A stretch of 33,473 bases of DNA, from positions 1 to 33,473 of the IMG/VR virus record IMGVR_UViG_3300006874_000058; one strand, written 5' to 3'. Position numbers and translations under genes: made by a program. The notes below the pieces were generated by a model, which made no database searches, had not been told where the DNA came from, and saw only the letters and a program-made list of their open reading frames with translations. Of this stretch, positions 1 to 8,009 are shown piece by piece (position 1 is the stretch's first letter; every line of letters starts with the position of its first letter). The DNA is from a virus.

Positions 1-3000
1 CCCTGAACTCCCTGGAATCCCTGTGTCCCCTGTGTTCCTTGTAAACCTTGAGTACCTTGCGTTCCCTGGAGTCCTTGAATACCTTGGAGTCCTTGTGTTC
101 CCTGAACTCCCTGTAAACCTTGCGTTCCTTGATGTCCCTGTAAACCTTGAGTTCCTTGAACTCCTTGTAAACCCTGAGTACCTTGGGGTCCCTGTAAACC
201 TTGAGTGCCTTGAGTTCCTTGGAAATTCGATCTTACACCCTGTAAACCTTGGAGACCTTGGGTACCCTGATTTCCTTGTAATCCTTGAACACCTTGAACA
301 CCTTGAACACCCTGAGTACCTTGAGTACCTTGAACACCCTGAGGTCCCTGAAGACCCTGTGTTCCTTGTGTAGATTGAACTCCCTGTAAACCTTGAAGAC
401 CTTGAACACCCTGATTTCCTTGTAGTCCTTGAGTACCTTGAAAATTGCCAATTACACCTTGTAATCCCTGTAAACCTTGTAATCCCTGTAAACCTTGAAG
501 TCCTTGTAATCCTTGAAGTCCTTGTAATCCCTGTAATCCCTGTAAACCTTGAAGTCCTTGAGTACCTTGATTACCTTGTAATCCCTGTAATCCTTGGAGA
601 CCTTGGACACCTTGAGTTCCTTGATTACCTTGTATACCTTGTAATCCTTGGAGACCTTGGAGACCTTGAGTTCCTTGAAAATTACTTAAAGGACCTTGAA
701 CACCTTGGAATCCTTGAGATCCTTGAACACCTTGAAAATTACTTAAAGGACCCTGAAGTCCTTGCATTCCTTGTGTACCTTGGAAATTACTTATATTACC
801 TTGAAGACCCTGAAGACCTTGAAGACCCTGAAGACCTTGAAGACCTTGAGCACTCTGGACACCTTGTAAACCTTGTAATCCTTGGAGACCTTGGAATCCT
901 TGAGATCCTTGAACACCTTGAAAATTACTTAAAGGACCCTGAAGTCCTTGCATTCCCTGTAAACCTTGAAGTCCTTGAAATCCTTGACATCCTTGAGTGC
1001 CTTGGAAACCCTGTAAACCTTGAAGTCCTTGTAATCCTTGAAGTCCTTGTAATCCTTGAACACCCTGATTTCCCTGTGTTCCTTGGAAATTACTTAGATT
1101 ACCTTGAAGTCCTTGTAATCCTTGAACACCCTGATGTCCTTGTAATCCCTGTAATCCTTGTGTTCCTTGAAAATTACTTAAAGGACCTTGAACACCCTGA
1201 AGACCTTGAACACCAGTAGGGTTAAATGAGATAGATAATCTCTCTGTATCATCAAAACTAGAAGAACCAGAAAGATAAGTAACATAAACCTCTAAGAATC
1301 TATGACTACCAGAAAATCCATTTATTGTTACATCTTCAACTTGAGTAACATAAAATATAACAGCTCCAGGATTGTTAGTTTCCGCTGATGAAATAGTTAA
1401 AGATCCTTTTATAGTGTTTGTGAATGAAGGATCATCCCACCCGTTAATCCAATTAGATCTTGATACTCCATAATAATCTTGTACCGAAATAAAAATTCTA
1501 TTAACTGATGCAATTGAAAGATTATTAAATTTTAGTGTTCCATTTGCGACTCGATATAAAATATTACTAATTCCACCTGGATCAAGTGGTCTCTGAGTTT
1601 CACTATCAAATTCATAAGGTACACCATTAGGAAATCCAACAACACCCTGAGTTCCTTGAAAATTACTTAAAGGACCCTGAAGTCCTTGAAGTCCTTGGAG
1701 TCCTTGAACTCCTTGGAGTCCCTGAGTTCCTTGATTAGATTGTACACCTTGTAAACCTTGAGTTCCTTGGAAATTACCAACTACACCTTGTAGTCCTTGA
1801 TTTCCCTGTGTTCCTTGATTACCTTGTAATCCTTGAGTTCCTTGAAAATTGCTAATTACACCTTGAAGTCCTTGAAGTCCTTGAAGACCTTGAGCACTCT
1901 GGACACCTTGTAAACCTTGTAATCCTTGAGTTCCTTGAAAATTACTTAAAGGACCCTGAAGTCCTTGAAGTCCTTGAAGACCTTGAGCACTCTGGACACC
2001 TTGGAATCCTTGTAAACCTTGTAAACCTTGAACACCTTGCCTTCCAATAGGAGCGAAGAAAAATGCAATCTTTGTATTTGCACCTATTGTACTAGTAGTA
2101 TCTGTTAAAAGATTGACAGTAAGTGTATAATAAGTATTAAAAGCACCCTGAGTACCAGCATTTACATCAGTAACTTCAAAAATATAAGAAATAGTTCCGT
2201 CTGGGGAAGAAGATTGTAAATGCAAATATCCTACAGTTGGTTTTGATCCTAAAATTTCCCAATCATCAAACCATGCAGTTTGATTCTTACCTACACTATC
2301 AATATTATCAATGTATATTTTTGTTATATCTGCTGGAGTATTATTATCAAATCTAAAGTATCCATTACCAGGATCTCCCTGTGTTGTAGAAGTATTAAAT
2401 CTCCATATTGTTCCACCACTATCACCTTTATTACCTTGCTCACCAATTAAACCCTGAACACCTTGGAATCCTTGTGCGCCTTGAGATCCTTTTGAACCTT
2501 GAATTCCTTGGAAATTGCTAAGTACACCCTGAGCACCTTGGAGTCCTTGAGCACCTTGGAGTCCTTGAAATCCTTGTGACCCCTGAGAACCTTGTAAACC
2601 TTGAGCACCTTGGAGTCCTTGGGTTCCTTGAAAATTACCAAGTACACCTTGTAGTCCTTGATTTCCCTGTGTTCCTTGATTACCTTGTAATCCTTGATTT
2701 CCCTGTAATCCCTGATGTCCTTGTAATCCCTGTAATCCTTGTGTTCCTTGAAAATTACTTAAAGTACCTTGGAGACCTTGAGCACCTACGGTTCCAGTAA
2801 TCGTTAATCTTTTATCACCATCAATGTTTTGTGTTGTAAGTGCAATACCAACACCAGCTACTATTTTTACAGTATCAAGACCTTCGGCTTCTAATGTATC
2901 TTGCCCATCAACTTCCCAATATTTAAACGTACTATTAAGGGCAATTTGTACAGCACCATCACCCAAATCAGATACTGCAAATCCAGAATCAGTATCAAAA

Positions 3001-3272
3001 CGTATTGCTTTTACATTTGTAATCTGATTACTAATTACACCATTCCCAGTTTCAGGGTCTATAGTTAATGTATCAATTGCACTAACTTCTATACCAACGT
3101 TCTCTAAGTTAGATCCATCACCATAATAATTTTGAGCATAGACACTAACTGCACTAACAATACCAGTATTACCATATACGGTAACACCTGTTCCAACCTT
3201 AAGATCATCTATCTCTAAAAGAGATAGTTGCTCAGGCGGTTGATTTGTACTGTAGATATTAATTCTTGCCAT
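1..3272 (-). CDS. Collagen-like (Gly-X-Gln) phage tail fibre, 3' end missing
   Basis: A single minus-strand frame opens with ATG at 3272 and stays in the same frame to the left edge (at least 1090 codons, no stop), so the C terminus lies outside the window. The first ~160 residues are non-repetitive and begin MARINIYSTNQPPEQ, like other phage fibre N termini that attach to the virion. Then come three blocks of Gly-X-Gln triplets (about 2445-2790, 1650-2040 and 1-1215) separated by two globular domains of about 135-145 residues. X is mostly Leu, Thr, Val, Ala, Phe or Ile. The blocks are interrupted by recurring (S/G)NFQG elements. Gly-X-Y repeats form collagen triple helices in phage fibres, so a trimeric, host-contacting fibre is inferred. 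The gene lies 3 bases after the preceding fibre gene and was probably co-transcribed as a late gene. The receptor-binding tip is presumably in the missing C terminus. Confidence 0.85.
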   Translation of the reverse strand, partial: MARINIYSTNQPPEQLSLLEIDDLKVGTGVTVYGNTGIVSAVSVYAQNYYGDGSNLENVGIEVSAIDTLTIDPETGNGVISNQITNVKAIRFDTDSGFAVSDLGDGAVQIALNSTFKYWEVDGQDTLEAEGLDTVKIVAGVGIALTTQNIDGDKRLTITGTVGAQGLQGTLSNFQGTQGLQGLQGHQGLQGNQGLQGNQGTQGNQGLQGVLGNFQGTQGLQGAQGLQGSQGSQGFQGLQGAQGLQGAQGVLSNFQGIQGSKGSQGAQGFQGVQGLIGEQGNKGDSGGTIWRFNTSTTQGDPGNGYFRFDNNTPADITKIYIDNIDSVGKNQTAWFDDWEILGSKPTVGYLHLQSSSPDGTISYIFEVTDVNAGTQGAFNTYYTLTVNLLTDTTSTIGANTKIAFFFAPIGRQGVQGLQGLQGFQGVQSAQGLQGLQGLQGPLSNFQGTQGLQGLQGVQSAQGLQGLQGLQGVISNFQGTQGLQGNQGTQGNQGLQGVVGNFQGTQGLQGVQSNQGTQGLQGVQGLQGLQGLQGPLSNFQGTQGVVGFPNGVPYEFDSETQRPLDPGGISNILYRVANGTLKFNNLSIASVNRIFISVQDYYGVSRSNWINGWDDPSFTNTIKGSLTISSAETNNPGAVIFYVTQVEDVTINGFSGSHRFLEVYVTYLSGSSSFDDTERLSISFNPTGVQGLQGVQGPLSNFQGTQGLQGLQGHQGVQGLQGLQGNLSNFQGTQGNQGVQGLQGLQGLQGLQGLQGFQGTQGCQGFQGLQGLQGMQGLQGPLSNFQGVQGSQGFQGLQGLQGLQGVQSAQGLQGLQGLQGLQGLQGNISNFQGTQGMQGLQGPLSNFQGVQGSQGFQGVQGPLSNFQGTQGLQGLQGLQGIQGNQGTQGVQGLQGLQGLQGNQGTQGLQGLQGLQGLQGLQGLQGLQGLQGLQGLQGLQGVIGNFQGTQGLQGNQGVQGLQGLQGVQSTQGTQGLQGPQGVQGTQGTQGVQGVQGVQGLQGNQGTQGLQGLQGVRSNFQGTQGTQGLQGPQGTQGLQGVQGTQGLQGHQGTQGLQGVQGTQGLQGIQGLQGTQGTQGLQGTQGTQGFQGVQ
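705..956 (-). repeat. 66-base exact direct repeat inside the collagen-like gene
   Basis: Positions 705-770 and 891-956 are identical over 66 bases, offset by 186 bases (62 codons), so they are in frame. The unit encodes Gly-X-Gln triplets around one GPLSNFQG element. Such identity between codon-degenerate repeats points to recent duplication or gene conversion. Confidence 0.85.
1782..2697 (-). repeat. 55-base exact repeat shared by two collagen blocks
   Basis: Positions 1782-1836 and 2643-2697 are identical over 55 bases although they lie in different collagen blocks on either side of a globular domain. A shorter unit beginning tgaagaccttgagcactctg also recurs near 838, 1887 and 1977. These copies are substrates for intragenic recombination that would change fibre length. 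Confidence 0.8.
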
Positions 3273-3275
3273 GTT

Positions 3276-4163
3276 TTATTTCTTGTCGTATGTCCAACCA
3301 GCGATTGAATATTCCGAATTATCACCTGGGTAATCATCTGGTGTGGTACCTTCGTACTCTATTATCATTTTACCCAATCTATCAGCCCAAACTTGATAAT
3401 GACAATTAATTGTTGTTCCATTTCCAGATTTTACAATAATATTTTTACCCCATTCAATTTTTTCAACATAAAGATCTTGACTATGCCCTATTTGAGTAAG
3501 ATTTACTGTGATAGACTCTTTGTCAACTAAACCATCCCAATAATCGGGGAGAGTAATTACATTACTATTTAACAACTTTCCTCGAACGTATATTGCAGCT
3601 TCTGGACCCTCAACACATGCATGTCTTAACCTATAATTTGGTTTATTGGGGTGCTTTATATCAAAGGTTTTTTTACTATTTAAAGCTAATGGAAGATTAC
3701 CAACTCCAGCAACAAGAACAGCACCATTCAAATTGATAGTAGGTGCAGATATATCAACTTTACCACTACCATTCATAAGAACACTATTACCAGTTAAAGT
3801 AAGTCCCTTAGTTCCAGCTATTGCAGTTTTTGTACTTTTAACGGTTGTTGTGACTGAAACTACATCTAGGGTAGGACCCTCAATTCTAGTAGCACCATTT
3901 ACGGATGTAGCGCCAACAATAGTAACTACACCTGTTAAATTAGATGGTCCTACAACTTCAACAGCTATTGGATTTGTGGTGTTAGACATCACATTAAGTG
4001 CTGCATTAACAATTTTATTCATACCAGAACCGACAAAACATTGATATATGTTTGCACTTCCTGGTGGGATGAATGCTTGTGGTATGTTTAATGCAGCGCC
4101 AACAACTGGTGCTTTAACTTCTAAATAACTTGTCGAAATATCCGAAAAATTTGCTGATGACAT
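3276..4163 (-). CDS. Fibre-like virion structural protein
   Basis: The 295-residue protein has a repetitive, Thr/Val/Asn-rich first half (about residues 60-150, short beta-strand-like repeats such as VKSTKTAIAG and LTLTGNSVLMNG), which suggests a beta-helical or beta-prism shaft. The C-terminal half contains FDIKHPNKPNYRLRHACVEG followed by PEAAIYVRGK and ITLPDYWDGLV. I recognise this block from fibre and structural proteins of cyanophage myoviruses, where it forms the end domain. No enzymatic motif is visible. The gene starts at ATG 4163, 11 bases after the upstream needle-like gene, and is followed after 3 bases by the collagen-like fibre. It may be a short tail fibre or a connector for the long fibre. 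The family is likely; the exact position on the particle is not known from sequence. Confidence 0.7.
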   Translation of the reverse strand: MSSANFSDISTSYLEVKAPVVGAALNIPQAFIPPGSANIYQCFVGSGMNKIVNAALNVMSNTTNPIAVEVVGPSNLTGVVTIVGATSVNGATRIEGPTLDVVSVTTTVKSTKTAIAGTKGLTLTGNSVLMNGSGKVDISAPTINLNGAVLVAGVGNLPLALNSKKTFDIKHPNKPNYRLRHACVEGPEAAIYVRGKLLNSNVITLPDYWDGLVDKESITVNLTQIGHSQDLYVEKIEWGKNIIVKSGNGTTINCHYQVWADRLGKMIIEYEGTTPDDYPGDNSEYSIAGWTYDKK

Positions 4164-4174
4164 AATATATTATT

Positions 4175-4786
4175 TTATTTTACTGTTCCTGTAGATCCAC
4201 ATGACTGGGATAGACCCTTTAACAAAGATTCCCAATTTCCTTGAAGTAATGATGTAATCGATTTTGTCATTGATTGAGGAGGAAATTGTTCTAATAATCC
4301 CATTACATTTACAAAGTTTTCTGTAACTATATTTACTCCACTAGTTCCATTTAGACATAATCTAGATGCAGCAATACGCACTTCCTTTGTTGAAGCTATG
4401 ATTACATGCCCATTTGAAGATACTAAAAAATTTCCTTGATTTTTTTCACCTGTTGTTTCGATATGAATATTTTTTGCTTTAAGATGTATATTTCCTCTTT
4501 CAGCATTAATAATTAAATCACCGTTTTTGGCAACGATAGATCTTGCAATAGCTTCTTTTTTTGTTCCATCTATACTATGACCAGAAACTTCGTGCCATGC
4601 GTCTTGTATATGTTCAACTTTAGATCCATCTTTATGATAAACACAGTGATTATTTGTTGATGTAATAATACAAAAATCTCTACCATCATCCTGTGATCCT
4701 GGTCCTATGGGACCACAATGAACATAAGCATGTGGATTATTTGCAATTGTATAATCTGGTGCTGGATTTGATGGTGGTGTTGTCAT
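4175..4786 (-). CDS. Tail needle / beta-helix-like virion protein
   Basis: The start is taken at ATG 4786 (MTTPPSNPAP), which makes an ATGA overlap with the stop of the upstream gene. A further in-frame start 4 codons upstream would overlap more. The product is 203 residues. Residues ~80-150 alternate short hydrophobic strands (SIVAKNGDLIINAERGNIHLK, VIIASTKEVRIAASRL), the pattern of the intertwined beta-helix in T4 gp5 C-terminal needles and VgrG spikes. The C terminus is Gly/Ser-rich. Its place directly after the gp5-OB gene and the 906-residue gene suggests that it supplies the needle part of a hub or spike divided among several genes. That role is inferred; a plain structural protein is the fallback. 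Confidence 0.6.
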   Translation of the reverse strand: MTTPPSNPAPDYTIANNPHAYVHCGPIGPGSQDDGRDFCIITSTNNHCVYHKDGSKVEHIQDAWHEVSGHSIDGTKKEAIARSIVAKNGDLIINAERGNIHLKAKNIHIETTGEKNQGNFLVSSNGHVIIASTKEVRIAASRLCLNGTSGVNIVTENFVNVMGLLEQFPPQSMTKSITSLLQGNWESLLKGLSQSCGSTGTVK

Positions 4787-7503
4787 CTTGAAATACAATC
4801 AATTACGGTTAACAATTTATCTGTACCAATAGCATCCAATTCTTCCTGTTCAAGAGCAGAAATGGGTGTGAATTTAAGCACTGTTCTAAACTTAGCTCCT
4901 ACTCCATTTCTACTATTTATTGTAATATCTGGGAGAACTGTGTATCCTCTTGGTGATGATACAATTCTAATATCAACTATTTCACCATCTGGAGAAACTT
5001 CAAGTTCAAACTCTGGTTGATCTTCAAGATCTCCATCTACTTCAACGGTATCTTCTTCATCATATCCAGTTCCAGTGCTAACAATTATAATTCTACTGAT
5101 TTCAGAAACTACTTGTGACGAATCTTCAGGAACTTGATCTTCATCAGGATCATCATCAATCGATGCAATTAATCCTGGTAGATTTATTATATTCTGATCT
5201 CTACCATCTCCGTCTTGATTGGAATCAGTTTCACCATCATCATCACCACCAGATGGTTCACCCGTTCCACCGCCACCTGTAGGTGAAGTACTGGTTGTAC
5301 TACCAGTTGGTACTTCATTACTTCCACCACCACCAGATGGAATTGGATTATTTGGATCACCAGTTGGATCATTATCTGGATCTGGGTCTGGATTTGGGTC
5401 TGGATTTGGATCTGGGTCTGGATCACCAGTAGGATCTTCAACATCTGGATCGGGGTCTGGATCTGGATCGGGGTCTGGATCGGGGTCTGGATCTGGATCG
5501 GGGTCTGGATCTGGGTCTGGATCGGTACCTGGTACACCAGTTACATCCTCAGGATCATCGGAACCTGGGGGATCTGGTGGATCTGTAGGATCCTCGGGAA
5601 CTGTAGGATCTTCTAATTTTGATACGATAATTTGAATTACTTCAACAGCAGTATTTTCAATAGATAAAGCTTTTGTATTTAATGCGGTAAGAATATAATA
5701 CAATTCTTTGGTTGTTTCACCTTCAGCAAATTCGGTATCAAGTGGAATAACTAAAGATGCTGATCCATTAGGAACTAATCCACTGTATATTGTTTCAGAT
5801 GTATCAGACTGTTGATTATAACTACCTAAAGAAACTTGAGTTGCATTACTAGTACTCCAAATAAACTTAACTGTGTTTCCTACAACAGAATCTTCTGGTT
5901 CTGCCGCAAATGAGTCTATTGACGGTGGATCTGTATTGATAGGATCTCCAGGATCTCCTGGAACATCATTTTTAAATACCCTAACTGAGATATCATTTTT
6001 AGTTTCATTCTGTGGATGATCAGAAAAAGTTTTTATCGCTGTAAGTTGATATATTTTTTCAGTTTCATTGGAACCAGCAGGAAAATTAACATCATCTTCT
6101 GATATGTTTATTGTACGACTTCCATTAGCAGGTAAATCTCCAAGACCTTGAACATTTAATCTTACTTTATCCGCATTTGATGTTTCCCATCTAATAGTTA
6201 CTGTATTATTAACTTCAACATCTCTTGGAACAGATTCTAAACTTCTAATTACTGGTTGAGGTCTAATTTGATTAGTATATCCAATTCCTGGATTTGTAAT
6301 TACAACATCAGTTACTTCACCACCTTCCAAAATTGGATATCCATTTCCACCAACACCACATCCACCAGGATCTACAAAGGACATAAATGGAGTTGATTCA
6401 TATTCATTTCCTGGATAGAACATATTAACACCAACAATTTCTCCAATGGCATTAACAACAGCTCCACCTACAGCTTGTGCTCCACCTCCACCAAAAAATT
6501 CAACCTGAACACCACATTCAAAAGAACCACTATAACAACCACCTGGAGAAACATATCCACCCTGATTTTCTGGATCACCTTCTCCAAAGAAGTCATCCAT
6601 CCACCCATTAACAGATTTAGAGATACCTTCACTAAAACTAAAGTTATACCAATTATCAGTTTTAGTATTTTGTGGTCCACCAAATGGTCCAGCTGCAAAT
6701 TCTTTTAATTCTTCATTACACTCTGGTTGTTCACATAAAAATCCTTCAAATCCCAATATAAAATTAATCGCCTGATAAACAGACCCCATAACTCTTGATA
6801 CTGGAGCAAGTTCCTTATTGATTGAATCAAAAAAAGGTTTCATTGCTCTATCGATATCATTAAGAAGTTTATTTAATATTGCATTAACATAATTTTCAAC
6901 AGAACAAAAAGGAACGTTTATAACTTTTCCTATAAATGAATATAAAAAATCTCCAACTAAATTAAATAATCCATCAATAATATCATCAAATTTACAAAAT
7001 ACTTTATCAAGTGTAATTGCCAGTTTTGACTTGGTCGTTTCTTTGGTTTGTGGAGGATTTGTTAAGTAAATTAAATAATCAATACCAGACTTGATCTTTC
7101 TAAGAACCCATTCTCTAGATCTTTGAGTAATGCCCTTAAGAACTCCAACTATTTCTGATATTGTTGCTCTTATTTCGCTTTGTAAATTAGATACTGCCTT
7201 TATAGTTCCATTAATATACTTATCTCCATATTTCTTCAACCCTCTAAGAAAAATAAAAAACTTTTTTAGTGAAACATATATATTTGCTGCATTATTTTTT
7301 CCACATGGAGCAGCTTTAACATGTGGAAGCTCACATAACTCTCTATATGAATCAAGAGCTAAAGTTCTACATACAGGTAATTTACTCGGATCAAAGTACC
7401 CATTTTCTTGTATTATATTGATTTTTTCATTATTAGGAATTTTTACAGAATTACCTGTTAAATCATTATTAAGATAATCTGTTGGTATTCTACTTTTTGC
7501 CAT
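4783..7503 (-). CDS. Large virion structural protein with Ig-like modules and Asp-Pro linker
   Basis: 906 residues. The N-terminal ~270 residues are helical with amphipathic stretches (YLIYLTNPP, LFNLVGDFLYSFIGKVINV). Next is a Gly/Cys-rich segment containing NPGIGYTNQIRP. Two tandem Ig-like modules follow, each with a [TV]V.F/IRW.TSNA..V.L signature (TVTIRWETSNADKVRL and TVKFIWSTSNATQVSL). Then comes a long Asp-Pro-rich linker encoded at about 5350-5560, a Gly/Ser/Thr-rich stretch, and a C-terminal beta domain with STGTGYDEEDTVEV and SPRGYTVLPDITIN. Such G-x-GY modules occur in phage fibre and adhesin proteins. The ATG at 7503 overlaps the gp5-OB stop (TAATG) and the end overlaps the needle-like gene (ATGA), indicating translational coupling within the hub cluster. 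A baseplate or spike-associated structural role is inferred. No lysozyme motif was found. Confidence 0.65.
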   Translation of the reverse strand: MAKSRIPTDYLNNDLTGNSVKIPNNEKINIIQENGYFDPSKLPVCRTLALDSYRELCELPHVKAAPCGKNNAANIYVSLKKFFIFLRGLKKYGDKYINGTIKAVSNLQSEIRATISEIVGVLKGITQRSREWVLRKIKSGIDYLIYLTNPPQTKETTKSKLAITLDKVFCKFDDIIDGLFNLVGDFLYSFIGKVINVPFCSVENYVNAILNKLLNDIDRAMKPFFDSINKELAPVSRVMGSVYQAINFILGFEGFLCEQPECNEELKEFAAGPFGGPQNTKTDNWYNFSFSEGISKSVNGWMDDFFGEGDPENQGGYVSPGGCYSGSFECGVQVEFFGGGGAQAVGGAVVNAIGEIVGVNMFYPGNEYESTPFMSFVDPGGCGVGGNGYPILEGGEVTDVVITNPGIGYTNQIRPQPVIRSLESVPRDVEVNNTVTIRWETSNADKVRLNVQGLGDLPANGSRTINISEDDVNFPAGSNETEKIYQLTAIKTFSDHPQNETKNDISVRVFKNDVPGDPGDPINTDPPSIDSFAAEPEDSVVGNTVKFIWSTSNATQVSLGSYNQQSDTSETIYSGLVPNGSASLVIPLDTEFAEGETTKELYYILTALNTKALSIENTAVEVIQIIVSKLEDPTVPEDPTDPPDPPGSDDPEDVTGVPGTDPDPDPDPDPDPDPDPDPDPDPDPDPDVEDPTGDPDPDPNPDPNPDPDPDNDPTGDPNNPIPSGGGGSNEVPTGSTTSTSPTGGGGTGEPSGGDDDGETDSNQDGDGRDQNIINLPGLIASIDDDPDEDQVPEDSSQVVSEISRIIIVSTGTGYDEEDTVEVDGDLEDQPEFELEVSPDGEIVDIRIVSSPRGYTVLPDITINSRNGVGAKFRTVLKFTPISALEQEELDAIGTDKLLTVIDCISR
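5375..5522 (-). repeat. Hexanucleotide tandem repeat encoding Asp-Pro linker
   Basis: Variants of GGATCT, GGGTCT and GGATCG are tandemly repeated and encode alternating Asp-Pro on the minus strand. The tract also holds long false ORFs in other frames. Slippage here would change linker length by pairs of residues without a frameshift. Confidence 0.85.
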
Positions 7504-8009
7504 TATTTTCTAAAAAAACTCCTACTTGTACGAAATGGTGTTTGCTCTCTTTTTTCACCAGGTTTTTTTCCACTAATCATATGATACAGAGCTGGTTGCA
7601 CACTTTTATACCAATTTTTAGTCTTTTTAAATTCTGCACTTTTTTTCGATGTTTGATCACTTTCAGTTATTTCGTATGATGGATCACTTCTCCCCAAAAC
7701 TCCTACTATCAAAGGTAATAGTTTTTCTGGATCATCATTTAAAAATACTCCGACAACCCATTCACCACCAGTTATTCCAACACTCTTTCTATTTAGAGAT
7801 CCATGACTAGTTGATCTCATGATCACTGCCCATTCCAACCCATCATCAGAAAGTTCAGAACCTAATGATGGGTGATAACCCAATATCCTAACTTTAACAC
7901 GATCACCCCACCCTTTAGGATTTTCAATATTAATTGTTTGTCCCAAGGGAACTTGACCTATGAACCATTTTAATGGTGCTTTTCCAACAAAATCTGGATT
8001 AAATGACAT
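7503..8009 (-). CDS. 5: gp5-like baseplate hub OB-fold protein, lacking lysozyme
   Basis: 168 residues. Residues ~1-110 match what I know of the N-terminal OB-fold of T4-like cyanophage gp5: an initial WFIGQVP, then GWGDRVKVRILGYHP, ELSDDGLEWAVIM, TSHGSLNRKS, GGEWVVGVFL and PLIVGVLGRS. In T4, gp5 sits under gp27 at the tail tip and joins the OB domain to a lysozyme and a needle. Here the ORF stops soon after a basic tail (KKPGEKREQTPFRTSRSFFRK), with no lysozyme domain and no needle. Its ATG overlaps the gp27-like gene by 11 bases and its stop overlaps the next start (TAATG). The needle function may be supplied by downstream genes. Confidence 0.8.
   Translation of the reverse strand: MSFNPDFVGKAPLKWFIGQVPLGQTINIENPKGWGDRVKVRILGYHPSLGSELSDDGLEWAVIMRSTSHGSLNRKSVGITGGEWVVGVFLNDDPEKLLPLIVGVLGRSDPSYEITESDQTSKKSAEFKKTKNWYKSVQPALYHMISGKKPGEKREQTPFRTSRSFFRK

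Noticed and set aside
23-2800. Plus- and minus-strand ORFs rich in Leu/Glu/Val or Lys/Val repeats within the collagen gene
   Set aside because: They are other frames of the Gly-X-Gln repeat. The minus frame from 3272 explains the whole region.
5187-5635. Repetitive ORFs (Ser-Gly plus frame, Ile-Gln minus frame) over the Asp-Pro region
   Set aside because: They are shadows of the hexanucleotide repeat in the 906-residue gene.
7503-8009. Lysozyme domain in gp5
   Set aside because: The protein ends shortly after the OB fold, and no catalytic Glu/Asp/Thr triad context was found.
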